This document shows, piece after piece, positions 1 through 10,999 of a stretch of 64,000 bases of DNA (position 1 is its first letter; every line of letters begins with the position of its first letter). The position numbers and the translations under genes are program-made. Location: positions 496,001 to 560,000 of the forward strand of contig JAGFMI010000023.1 of the NCBI GenBank assembly GCA_021030905.1, written 5' to 3'. The notes beneath the pieces were generated by a model, which worked only from the letters and a program-made list of their open reading frames with translations, was not told where the DNA came from and ran no database searches. This DNA is from Pyrenula massariospora (lineage: Eukaryota; Ascomycota; Eurotiomycetes; Pyrenulales; Pyrenulaceae).

Positions 1-567
1 GATCAGATCACTCGTTGCTACTTTGCGTACTGAGATTCCCGCCGTATGTGTTCTCCATTCCGTCTTACGTTCTCACACCCATCTACCATCCATCTAATGA
101 CCATGTAGACCATCCCAAAAGCAAATTGCGCACTTCTGCCGATCGCCAAAGGCTCTTCGAGACAGACGCGGTGATATCACGGGTTGCAAATCAAAATACC
201 AAAGGGCAACATGCAGACCAGGTTCCCACGGAAAAAACGAGATCAAAAAGGAGATCAAACACGCCGCCTGACCATTATTACCACGATGTTGCAGAATGCC
301 TCCCATCCTATGTAAGGGTCGTTAAAAGCGTGAAGCGATGTGTATCAAGCATGTCAAGCCATCACCGGTGTCTCGAAATGCTTTCAGGCTCGAAGAAAGA
401 AAACTATGTCGGAAAAGACAGGATGCTGGTCTATGTGCGAAATGATGGCGTAGCTGTCCAACCCAGAAAGGACAAATCAGATCAATCGAGAAAGAGCGCG
501 TCTCAAGTACGTAAACATCGATTAAAAAACTAGTTGCATCTCGCGTTTTGCAAAGAAGCCCTGCATC
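1..567. other. 3' flank of areA, no gene seen
   Basis: This is the window edge downstream of the areA stop codon. It probably includes the areA 3' untranslated region. The longest open frames lack an ATG start and have no recognisable family features. I see no tRNA or repeat. Confidence 0.4.
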
Positions 568-3474
568 TCACAGACTCATAGTGAGCCATTCCCATTCTTG
601 ACTGCCGGCCGGTGGTCCACCACCGCCATTCATCTGGCCAAGATTCGGGTTCATCATGCCAGCGCCATGCATCACCGAGTTCTGACCCCCGGGAATTGAC
701 TGTGTGGCAGCTTTGGCTCGGGTGACTGGTGCCTCGCCCATTGGTCTATCTGCAGTTCCCTGCATCTCCTGGTCACTCGTTTGGGTCTGGGTAGGCGTGG
801 GAGGCGGCTGAGATGCATTGGCCCCCACAGAGCTGGAACTATTGCCGACAGAGACTTTGGAGAGTCGTCGTTGGCGCTTGGGGGTAACTTGGACTGCAGG
901 TCGGCTCGTTGCGGATGCAATGCTGAGTTTCGGTTGCGCGGGAGCAATTGGCACAACCCCCGTTTTTGTAGACGCCGAAGAAGTTGGGTTCGACGTGGGA
1001 GTAGTAGCAGCAGATCCAGCGGAGCCTTGAAGAGAAGGTGGAGAGGCGGAATTATTCTCGCTGTGGGCCTTGTTGGAGGTGGGTGTTGTGGCTGGTGTCT
1101 GAGCTATGGAGTTCTTGCGCGACGCTTTCTTGGATGATCGAGTGGAGGTTCCACCGAACGGCGCAGCGTTTCCACTTCCACGATTGCGCTTCTTGATGAC
1201 GTCTGTCTTGAGTGAAAGGGGGCGCACAACCCCATGGAGCTTGAGAAATAGTCCACACGCATTACAGAGAGGGTTTCCTTCAGGATTCCGTCGCCAAAGA
1301 GGCGTGGTTTGTGTGAAGCAGTTGGTACAAGTTGTGGGCACACCATTATTCTCACCGCCTCTGATGCCTCCTGGGCTTTCTGGCCTGGATGGTACGCCAC
1401 TGTTAAAGCCAGATTCCGGGGGAGAGGTCGGATTTGATGGGTGGTTGTTTTGGTTGGCAAGAGCTGGCGTTGAGTTTGTTCGCGGTACCTTCTGTCGTCT
1501 CATCTCTTGATTCCGCATGTCACTAACCGACGCAGCAGATGCATGTCCTCGGCCTAGACCGCCGCTGTTCGCCCAATCTTGGGGAGAATGGACCATCTCG
1601 GCACCTCCAATGCGAACTTGTTTTCCTTGACTTGGGTACCGAGGCATCCCGTGATATTGGTTGTGTGATGCACTAGGATCCCATTGCAGTCTAGAATGCA
1701 GGTCGAGCGTCGGATCCTCCATGGGATGGTGATTAGATTGCATGAGCATGCTCCTATCGGGGAAAGGATTTCCGTCGTCGTCCTCATTGTCAGAGTCACC
1801 TCCGAACTGGAACAAATTGTCATTATTGGCCATCAGATTGCCAGGTGACACCCGTTGCGTAAAATCCGGAACTAGGACACGCGAAGGATCGACATGTTGC
1901 TGCTGCATGGGATATGTTGATGGTAACGTTGGAGCCTGTCCAGCACTGCTAGAAGTATTATAGACAGGCTCTCCTGCAGGACCAAAGGTAAAAGGAGGTT
2001 GAATGGGAGTAGAAAGGTTTGGTGGTCGGGTTGCTACATAATTAGGAACAGTTCGCTGGTGTCGCGGGTCAAGCGAATGACTATCAAAATAGAAACCGCC
2101 ATCTTGCTCATGACCTGGCTGTGGAGTGGAGACGGCAGAAGCGTACCCTGACTGGGGAGGGGAGTAATAATCGGTAGAATTCAGAGAGGAAGCCATGGAA
2201 TTTTGGTTGTAAACATTAGAAAAGGGGCCATGGTGTACGAGGGGAGAGTTCGTAGGAGAGAATGTGAAGTTTTGTTGAAATGGTCCCGCAGAGGTGAGTA
2301 TAGGATCGTCGCTAAGGTTGAAGGTGTCAAGCTGGAAAGGAACATGGGGGTGAGTATTGGCGTGGGCGGGAAATTGGGGGACGGAAACACTATGGTCGAG
2401 AGTGTAGTCCGGCATGCCGCTATCGACATCTTGATCTTGAGGGATGGAGTTATTGGTTGTTGGAGGGACGTGAGGACTGAATTCTGCCGGGCGTTTCCGA
2501 GTCTGAAGTGGCTTGGTAAGCAAGCAAACTACCAATCACTTCACCAACAGGGTAACTCACCCTCCTCTCATCAACGCTGGTTTTCCGTACATGCCTCTGC
2601 ACGTAGTCGAATTCCTTCCTCCGATCCCGGTTGTATGGAGGGACAGGGACTGAAGACGGTGGCAGAGGTGGTGGGGTTTGCATCTGGGGCTCTTTTCTCA
2701 TCTTGATCGGTATGGCGGATGCCATCGCATTGCTGGACAACGAGTTGCCATCACTGGGAGGTGGAGTGATGCCAGCAGGAGAAGCAAACGAATTGGGCAC
2801 GATGAACTCGTCCAGATTCATTGGGTCATGAGCAGGAGTATTGGTCTGATCCACGGATTTTCGCAGTTGGGCAATACCGCTGGGTGCCGACGCCTGGCGT
2901 TTCTGCGCCCTAGTTATACACCGCTCTATTAGGACGAATACTTTGTCTGATTTTCACGGTGGACTCACATTGCTTGAGACTTCTCGAGACGTCTCATACT
3001 CATCGCCATCATCCGCCACGTTAAATTCTCCATGCGCTCTTGATTCGGCAACCTTGTCTTTGTTTTGCTATATAGCTTCCATATTTGTGTACCCAGAGGA
3101 TCTTGCTTCTGCATTTCTTCTGGGCTGCTGACGTCTTTGCCTCCAGCATCGTCTTTCCAGTCCGGGAAGACCGACTCGCGTAGCAACTCGCTCCGAGCGA
3201 TTCGTGCTTTCGGTGAGAGATCCAGTTTGTCGCTTCCGATGGCGAGAGAGGTATTCACGATGGGAGGCAGAGCAGTTGCTTTCGTACCATCGGATGGCGT
3301 TCTGGAAGTGTTGAGTGAAGAGCTGTCTAATTGAGTCGCACGGCGGCTCTGGTCCGATGAAGTCACGCCCGCAGGGTCGCCAGCGCCATGGGCTTCCCGA
3401 TTGATTCTGGAGGCAGATTGAGTGTGCATCGACATGTTCGCTCCCCCACGTTCTCCATATTCTGCCCCGAACAT
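568..3474 (-). CDS. areA: GATA zinc-finger nitrogen regulator AreA/NIT2
   Basis: Global activator of nitrogen-catabolic genes that binds HGATAR sites in the nucleus. Three exons are read on the minus strand: 3474-2969, 2909-2561 and 2502-568, giving 929 residues. The introns (59 and 58 bp) both have GT...AG borders. The N-terminal conserved block ([20 protein letters not shown]) lies near the end of exon 1, and the block [12 protein letters not shown]...RKRPAEF spans intron 2, as expected for AreA. One C-x2-C-x17-C-x2-C GATA finger has cysteines at about residues 677, 680, 698 and 701, followed by a basic tail. The protein ends in [10 protein letters not shown], the conserved AreA C-terminus known to contact the repressor NmrA. 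The first ATG of exon 1 was used; A. nidulans AreA has alternative starts, so the N-terminus could differ. Family assignment is certain, exon borders very likely. Confidence 0.96.
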
Positions 3475-6400
3475 TGCAAGCCAATGCGTCGCGGCGGTTG
3501 AGGGCTATTAGGAGATTCTATGCATCAGTGTGAGGGGCGAGGGAACGGTGCTTTTTCTTAGGTCTCCGCGCCTCAAGTTGGGGCGGGGATGCGTGGGTTG
3601 TAGTGTCTCGGGCGGCGAATGGTGGCACACATCAGAAGCAAGACAGGTTGGCGGTAGGGTCGCCTGTCTCGCGCGCGAAGACCTGCCTGCCCGTGCCTCC
3701 CTGGGCTGTAACAATTCTAACGAGAGTTTTCTCGGATGAAGGCCTAGGTCCAAAGCGTCTAGCTTGGAGATGGGCTGGCAGGCCGGTCGGTGGATGGATC
3801 TCACTTTGATGGGGGTGGCGGCCTGGCCAAATGATGACGGGCTGCTGTGAATGGCCACGAGATTGAACTTGATGAAGGTTGCTGGAACCGAAGGAAAAGA
3901 AGGCGGTCCGGATTGACTGGGAGGGATGCTCGAGAGGTGTTGTGAAGGGGGGGAGGATAGGCGGGCAGCAAGCTGGAATAGGCAAAGGCCGAGGGACTAC
4001 TGTATTGCGCCGGGCGGGTCATCATCAGGTTGGGCGCGTTGAGTGGGTGCAGCCGCAAGAGTAGGGTGGGGGTACCACTCTCCGATCCAAATTTTTCGTA
4101 AATTGAAAGGAGACACACCGGCGACAGGCGAGAAAGGGGGAGTTCACGAGCATGAATCTACAGAGCGTGAGTGCGCAGGCCCGTCTGGCGGACGCAGTGA
4201 TCTCTGTTCAGATACCGACGTCGAGGCCACCCACGCCACCAGAGCCATGTGCCAAACGGGTGGGAAGAGGGAGGGATCACACAGGCGGTCGGCCACCCGA
4301 GGATGTGTCTCTGGGGGGCTTTTGTGGAGAAGCTGGCTCCTTGACGCGTGCAGCCCATGATTCGCGCAAGTCCCCCCCCTCCACGGTCCCCCCACAAAAT
4401 GATGCTGCATAACGGCATCCTTCCACCCTGTCGCCGTGGCCAGCCGGTCACTGCGATTCGGCAAATAGCGATCGACGGCCTGTCGACTGCACACCGTGAC
4501 ACGGGCACGGCCACTGGTAAGAATAGCTAGAAAGCTTAATGTAAAGGACAGAGCTATATCCACTGGTCTATTTAGCAACTCGTCTTGGGCGTCGTCGTCC
4601 CTGAGATCAAGCTAGGTGACCGTTGTCAGATGGACCACTTGCAAAATGAACAGAAAGACGGTGGAGCGGCTCGTGGGGCTTCTTCGTCACCCTTCCTGGG
4701 GTGGATACACATGGATACACGAACCCCGGCGTGCATGTGACGGTCGATGAGATGCTCCCTCCCAAGACTTGAAAAGGCATATCGCGTTTGGCATCTTTAG
4801 ACTTGCTGGACGGCAATGCTATTTGGCCCGCGTTCAACTGCATACAGAGGCTGATTGCCACTCCAAAGATCTGAACGACGATCGTTGAGGAGATGAGGGA
4901 CGGCCACGGTATAAACGTAGGTGGCATGGTGGGGCATGCGGCGCTTATTGACCCGTGTGCTAGACAAGAGCATGTCATATTGCATGTGGTGGATTGAGAT
5001 GAAGAGTAGCAGAAGCAGGGTCTATTCCTCGAGCGCTACACGCTTCACGTGTGCAAATCTCAAATTCATGCTGTTCTAGATCCACCCACCAAGTCCCTTT
5101 TGCCGGCGGCAGCAGTTTTCGCCGTTTCGAGTAGCGTGCATGTAGCTCCTATTTTACCCGACGCGTTCACACAATCTCTCCCAAACCATAGCACTCGCCA
5201 ACTCGGCAATTTTGACTCACCGTACAGCCGGACTTTGATCGGTCTCAGTCTCTCTGACCTTCAACGTACCTTTTTTCGGGCCTTCTCCGTTACAGCCTCA
5301 CCCCAATTCCACTGACCATTTCATGGCCCCAGAGTAGCATCGTACATTTTCCTGTCGTGGTGAAAACCGAAGGAAAAGGTTGGTAAATTCTCGACAAACT
5401 CGTGTCTAGAGCGAGCTTTCGACTTCAATCTCGACGTTTCTGTCTCGCTAATCCCATCCTTCTTGAATGAAAATCATTGGCAGCTAAAAGATAATCTCCT
5501 ATAGCCTGAAGTGCCAACAGGCGGAGCGGCACGCAAGAATTCGAGTACCAATCATATTAACAACTGAAAGCTTCGACGGGCCCTCGCTTGGCACACAAAA
5601 GCTTGCACCGGTGATCAAAGCGGCTCTCAAGTCTGTGCAATCATGATCTGAATTGATCGTCTCGAGAAGACCTCAAGAATACGTTGATGCTGACGCTGCA
5701 AACCATGCTGTATTGAATGTACCACGTACGAGGCCACCGGTGTACAAAGTGCCGGGGTCTGGGAGTTGCCGTGCCGTAGATCTTTAATTTGTTCACATCA
5801 CGAATATCACTGTAAAACGAGGACAGAAGGAAATGCTCTAGGTGAGACCTAGTAGATGGTGGTGGGAGAGCAACCAGACCGGCGAAGATTTAAATGCGTG
5901 GACTGCTGATCATTAATTTGGTCCTTCCGGTCGCTGTTGCTCCCCTCGATGGTAGATGTAAATGTTATGACAGGCCGGGCATCACGCGACTGCGTGAATG
6001 GGAGGGACAGCCACAAGAAAAAGAAAAACCAGTAGCTCCATAGAGGCCGCCCATACCATTGAAGTGGCGGCCGTCCCGTCCCATGAGGGCGAGGTGATGA
6101 AATCGGATCGCTCCAATCATTGAAACCCGAGCGGCTGCACAAAGATGCTCCCCGGACGGAATCCCCCACGCTAAGGCGGGGGAAAAGACAGGGGCCATCA
6201 TCAGCATGGATCCGGGGAAAAGAGGCGCGGGGGAGGATTGTCGCATCGCGTCGCAATCATAATAATAGTAGGTTCGCTTGCAGATGGATGCTGTTCAAGG
6301 ATGGGCAATTCCTCACGTATTCCGCCCCTTTCCGGTGGCTGCTTACCCCTGGGAAAAAGGAGTAAAGATCTGGGCATTACTGTCCACGACCGCTCAGGAA

Positions 6401-6955
6401 GAATCGCCATGTCGGCCAGTACGGTTTGAACCACCCAAAGTGAAAATAGATCCGCGTGCTGTTGCAATGCGACTTGTGTGGTATGATATTGGCGGGGACC
6501 AAGTGGTAAGGACAAGGACCGAGTTCTCTAGGTGGCGATAACGACCGAGCCCAACCAGAGCGAGCCTCTCTTTCAAGTAGACGCAGGATAGTATTCGTAA
6601 CGGAAATGTTGTCTCCTAGCCAAGCGGGTGGGAGGAGAAGGCAAGCGTCGTCACGGCACGCAACCGGGGTCTTTTCCCATAGGCCATAGAGATGCACTTC
6701 AGCTCCTGGCGGTCTGCCCTCGTTAAGTTAATGTCGGCACTGAATGTTTCCATGCCGCAAACCAATAGCAATCATAGCTAAGGAGAAGGTCATTCCAAGT
6801 TGTCGCTGCGCGTCGGGGCTTCGGTGGGATTATCGAAGGGGTCGGACTATGGCGTGCCCGTTCTTCGGGAAAAAGAAGCTGGGAGCGTACAATGCACTGG
6901 GGTGAGCAAGCTGCCTTTATAGACAGGTGGCTCGTGTGACATTGAAGGCGACGAA

Positions 6956-7353
6956 AGATAAGTAGTGATGCGAATTTCGCCAGATCTTGCGTTATCGCGC
7001 TCCAAACCACCTATCACGCCCAAGCAAACGTACGCTTTTGGGCTGCGGTCTCTGGGCGTTGATAGCTGAGAATAGATAGGAAGCACGGGCTTGACCTGCC
7101 CAATAGGTGTGCCGGTGAGGCTGTTGACCGCCTGGAGAACAACGTTGCTTATCGCTCGTGCTAGGGTCGGGGGGGATTTTTTTCCCCGGATTGCTTGACG
7201 ATGCCATCTTCAGGTACGATAACGCAGATCCAACGGCGCATTCAAGCCACCTGGATGGAGTTGTGCGAGATGTTTCGGATAAATACTGCGGTTATCACCG
7301 CCTTCATATTACTGAGCATAGGAGAACATTTATGAGAGATCATTTTCTTATCT
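6956..7353. promoter_or_regulatory. Cluster of eight HGATAR motifs
   Basis: Matches to HGATAR on either strand start at 6956 (AGATAA), 6992 (TTATCG), 7011 (CTATCA), 7060 (TGATAG), 7074 (AGATAG), 7217 (CGATAA), 7292 (TTATCA) and 7348 (TTATCT). Random sequence would give about one such match in 400 bp. Fungal GATA factors such as AreA bind this motif, usually in groups. The cluster sits about 3.5 kb upstream of the areA start, so it could be a distal control region of areA or the promoter of an unrecognised plus-strand transcript beginning near 7405. Confidence 0.45.
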
Positions 7354-7370
7354 CTAAAACCTTCGTCGTA

Positions 7371-7405
7371 TCCTCCTCCGCTCTCTCGCTCTCTCTCTCC
7401 AACGT
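7371..7405 (+). promoter_or_regulatory. CT-rich tract of a possible plus-strand promoter
   Basis: A nearly pure pyrimidine run with repeated CTCT lies just after the GATA cluster on the plus strand. CT-rich tracts commonly precede transcription starts in filamentous fungi. The first ATG after it (7417) opens only a 33-codon frame ending at 7518, which I do not recognise. Confidence 0.3.
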
Positions 7406-7907
7406 GTCCTTCTTTCATGCGTGCAGTGTTGACGGATGCTAGTTTACGTGAAGTCTATTGGACTTTGTGGCAGCAGCTTAGGAAGAGTATTAATGAAACT
7501 AGAAACTACCTCTCTTGAACCGCCAAGCTTATTTGCTTTTGACGCTTCACTATTCTTCCCCCGTCATTTGCTGGAGACCATCAAATGTTACTTCAGCTGT
7601 CTCTCTGCGGTTTATTTCTGGTGTGAGCGTACAATCTAGCGGTGTAAGCGGAAGGGCATTTTTGCCGGACAGGAACGGGGTAATGTTCACAAATTTCGCC
7701 CAACTTCCCTTTTCGAACGGTGACGTCCAATCACGCCCAGCGATTCCTGTACAATCTCAAATGTCGGAATCGAAAGGCCCCGTTGAATTAGCCCGAAGAT
7801 GGGCGACATTGCCTCCGAATTTTTAGACATCAATCCCATGGACATCCTTGATCATCGCTGACGTGGATCTTCTGTGGTGCAGGTAGCAACATACTATCAA
7901 CTCGTAT

Positions 7908-8592
7908 TCATCTTCCGCTACTGTTGTTCTGCCCTTGGTGTCCCTTGGTGATGTCCTGAATTACGCAACAAAGGAAACTTCTGTCGGGGAAGATAATGAC
8001 CTCGTAATTTTTGGTTCGCATCCGTAATAGCTGCACGTCATCTTCTATATCGTCCTCAACTTCCTTATCTGTAAAACGATTTTGACTGGCACTGCCGGGC
8101 CTCTGAGATTCTTGGCCTGTATTGGCGAGAAACATAGTCCTCGTATCATTTTCGGTCTGAGCTGGATTTATGTGACGCCGTAGATGTGTCGCGGCGGAGA
8201 CAAAATGGGTAATTGAAGACGCAAGAACTTCTGCGGGACTTGGTGGTGTTTTCTTGACCTTTGGTTCTTCCGAAGCATTATTATCCCTTGCTGGATCTTC
8301 TACTGTACGAGCGCTGTCACCAGCCTCCGAGACAGACTTAGATCCATTTGGTATTTCGCTGCTTGGATAAGGCTCGGTGCCGGCTTTCGCCAACGTTCCA
8401 GTGCTTCTTATGATGCTGCCATCTTTCCGTGACAGTATGAGCGTGGCTAGTACACCAGGTCTCGCGGTGAGACGTTCAAGCGAAGCAGCGATTGAGGGCG
8501 GTAACGAGGATGTCTATGAGGGTCAGCTGGCCGCTCCAGCTTTGGGTGATGTACCATGAAGGCTGGATGCGTACCGTATTTGTTTGGGTCAT
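7908..8592 (-). CDS. Dynein light chain, roadblock/LC7 type
   Basis: Predicted subunit of cytoplasmic dynein that binds the intermediate chain. Two exons: a six-codon exon 8592-8575 (MTQTNT) and 8513-7908, separated by a 61 bp intron (GTACGC...CATAG, branch CTGAC), giving 207 residues. The short first exon was chosen because the second exon has an in-frame stop just before its acceptor and needs a spliced ATG. The roadblock fold is recognised from the N-terminal run LERLTARPGVLATLILSRKD plus GSIIRSTG and the C-terminal LLRMRTKNYEVIIFPD strand-helix. A serine- and acid-rich insert of roughly 100 residues separates the two halves, so the protein is longer than the roughly 100 residues of animal homologues. 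Family assignment is good; the first exon is a prediction. Confidence 0.8.
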
Positions 8593-9045
8593 TCTGCCTC
8601 GATTGATCCCAGCGGTCTTTCACGACTGTAAACGTGGGAGCGGGCAGAGGTTCCAGTAGCTCTTGTGCTGCGGGCGCGTACCTCCCATGGGAATCTGGAG
8701 AATTTTTCGGCCGTGCTGTTAGAGGCGGTTAGCGAGGAAAGTAAACCTGGGGAAGCTCGGCGATCTTATCAGACGTCGGGGCGTGCTCCACTCTGCAAGG
8801 CACCACATGCACGATACACCGGAGGCTCAACGCGAAGATGAAGTAATTATGTACTCTACAATGTAGCTGTTCTTGTGCAAGCAAGTCATGATGGAGCAGC
8901 CTGTGAATCGAATCCACTCAAAACGACCGGCCTTGCATCTGTGACTTGAAATTTCGAGTCAATCACACACATCCGGAATGTTATCGCATCCAGAATGTCA
9001 ATCTAGACACAATACAAAAAGGCAGGATGAAGACATTTGCCGCTA
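8593..9045. other. Intergenic, roadblock promoter and ester-hydrolase 3' flank
   Basis: A 453 bp gap between two minus-strand genes. It should contain the promoter of the roadblock gene and the 3' end of the DUF1907 gene. I see no coding feature. Confidence 0.4.
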
Positions 9046-9984
9046 CTATGGTCGGTCGATCCTGTAAACACTCTGTGCCACGTTGAGGTACGCTTCATAC
9101 TCAACGTCAAATGGCGTCGTGTCCCCATGATAATGACCTCCTTCCCCGTGCTCGGAGAAACAGTGCGTGTGCTCCATGCGAAGACCCAATCCAGGATCAT
9201 GCGAATGGAACACTGTTAGACATACAATAGGTGCGTTGATCTCATAATATTTCAGCCATTTTCCGACGTCTGCTTCTGTTTCTAGTGCATTTTTGCTAAA
9301 GTCGGGCATCACATGAACTTGTGCCTTTCCACGCCTGATGAGGAAGACACCGCCCATGCTGACCGGCTGCTCCGAGCCAAATTTGTCTCTCAGCGCCCGC
9401 TGAATCGTCTGTGTGAAATTCAACCTTCCCGTGCGATCCTTTGCAACCACGTGAAGGACAACGCCTGGCTTGCCATCGGTGCAGAAGAGATTTGCCATTA
9501 AACCAAAATCAGTTGTTGCTGCTTTCTCAGAGATCCGTCGACAGGTGATGCCTCCCTCGTCGTTGCACCTAGCATAGTGTGTCAGATTTGTTACTTGAGA
9601 AGAACCGTGTGCTCCTGGTCGCCAGCTCAGATTTGGCATCAGCTCGGTGTTTTGGCCCAGGATATGGAAAGGGCCAGCACCAGCTCCCAACATGCTCCCA
9701 GATTTGCTCATGCTCATGAGACTAGCTATTTCTAGAAGCCCATACTTCTTCGAGAAGTCTGGAAATGGATGGAGATATGACGGTCCTCCTACGTCCGCTA
9801 TCCGCTCGTGACCGCAAATTCCAGGCGCAGCGAGACTGAAAGGCGGAAGCTGGAGATCTATACATGGTGATACTTTTAGATTGACATCCTTGAAGTTGTT
9901 CTTCAGACCGGAATCGAGGACTGGTAGAAGTAATTCAAGCGAGGGAGGTGATAGAGGAACCTGTTCGACGGACAAGTTCGGCAT
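9046..9984 (-). CDS. Zinc ester-hydrolase, C11orf54/DUF1907 family
   Basis: A single-exon protein of 312 residues, close to the length of human C11orf54 (PTD012), a zinc protein with ester-hydrolase activity on model substrates and unclear physiology. The match runs the full length: GICG.ERIADVGG near the N-terminus, GAGAGPF in the middle, RTGRLNF and MGGVFLIRRGK further on, and the C-terminal end YRID.P. The zinc ligands correspond to H272, H274 and H286 in the segment HTHCFSEHGEGGHYH. The first ATG in frame is at 9984; the frame upstream has no ATG before a stop. The cellular substrate is unknown. Confidence 0.9.
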   Translation of the reverse strand: MPNLSVEQVPLSPPSLELLLPVLDSGLKNNFKDVNLKVSPCIDLQLPPFSLAAPGICGHERIADVGGPSYLHPFPDFSKKYGLLEIASLMSMSKSGSMLGAGAGPFHILGQNTELMPNLSWRPGAHGSSQVTNLTHYARCNDEGGITCRRISEKAATTDFGLMANLFCTDGKPGVVLHVVAKDRTGRLNFTQTIQRALRDKFGSEQPVSMGGVFLIRRGKAQVHVMPDFSKNALETEADVGKWLKYYEINAPIVCLTVFHSHDPGLGLRMEHTHCFSEHGEGGHYHGDTTPFDVEYEAYLNVAQSVYRIDRP

Positions 9985-10999
9985 GCTTGCAGTGAATTCC
10001 ACAAAGCTTGGTAATGACGATCTTGCACTGTTCTCACCTACAGTCTATCTTGACAATTATTCTGCGTCTTGAGAACGTGTCTTAAGCCTGTAGAACGCCG
10101 CTTCCACCCCGGTCTGTGCATGACGTTGTCATTGATCTTTAGCATATACCGGTTTACCTCGGAGGCATTGGGCGGTGCTTAGTGTCGTGCGGCGTAGGGT
10201 CATGTCGGTGCCGGCTTGACTGTCTCAAGAGGAAATACAATGGCATCCAGGAATTCCGCCCCCGACGACGTCCGCGACTCTTCCCCTATTACGGGGCGGA
10301 CCGTACGCCTAAAAGAAATTCTCCAGTCAGCCCCAGCTGCGCATCAGTGGAGATCAGCTGATGGCGAGCTGTGAGATGAATAATTCTCCCTCACGGTGGG
10401 CGACCTCATTCTTCGCTTATCAGATCCTGCTGGACCTCGGGGCTTGTTTCAGGGCGGCATGCGCGATTGGGCCTGGGCAGATGCGCGATGGGCCATCGGC
10501 AGACCTTTCTCGATCTACACCATGCCAGGGGCCGCTGACTGGTAGACGATTGACAGCGCCGGCGAGAGCTGTGCCGTGTCGGCGCCAGAGCCCTGGCCAC
10601 TGTGCAGCCCTCCCTCTCGACATGCCCAATCATCGTGAGATTGCCGTAATGCCTGCTCAGCCTCGTCCAAAAAGTGCCGCGCTCTTCCCCTCGCCTCGCC
10701 GTTGCTGCCCGCTTTTTGGAAACCTACCAGTCCTGGACCTCGATTCAATCATCACTTTGATCAAATCACTCATTGTTCGCCTCCTACGGTTCTGTCTGGC
10801 GTTGACTCTCGAATATGCGCTGGTCACGCGAGCAATCAGTCAACTCAACTCTTCGCTTCCGCCGCACCGACGCGTTGCGATAGTCGCGATCGTGACGAGT
10901 CGTGGCCCTCGGCGCTTGCAAAGGGTGCAAAAGGCAATGTCTGGCAAAGTTTCCAAAGCTTGAGTCAATCCATGCTAGCCGCCTAGCCAGTCGTCGAGC
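9985..10999. promoter_or_regulatory. Divergent intergenic between DUF1907 gene and NLR
   Basis: A 1 kb tract between two divergent genes that must contain both promoters. It has open frames on both strands, but none with a recognisable protein. CCTCGG hexamers occur at 10157, 10435 and 10907. Confidence 0.4.

Larger units (their letters stand above)
3475..7907. other. Long gene-free tract upstream of areA
   Basis: About 4.4 kb lie between the areA start and the stop codon of the roadblock gene. The open frames present are short, often lack ATG and show no domain, signal peptide or conserved motif. The part near areA presumably holds its promoter and a long 5' leader. The far part holds a cluster of GATA motifs and a CT-rich tract, listed separately. 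Confidence 0.5.

Noticed and set aside
15-533. 172-codon plus-strand open frame at the left edge
   Set aside because: It begins with TTG rather than ATG, has no domain or membrane pattern, and lies in the presumed 3' flank of areA.
8901-8930. Possible tRNA B-box (GAATCGAATCC)
   Set aside because: It departs from the GGTTCGANNCC consensus and no A-box or cloverleaf could be built around it.
10157-10912. Three CCTCGG hexamers as a FarA regulon signal near the DUF1907 and NLR genes
   Set aside because: The hexamer recurs often in the GC-rich parts of this window, so these copies alone do not indicate fatty-acid control.
10361-10963. 200-codon plus-strand frame upstream of the NLR gene
   Set aside because: It has an ATG but arginine- and cysteine-rich low-similarity sequence, overlaps several frames on the other strand and shows no family feature. 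It more likely lies in the promoter or 5' leader.
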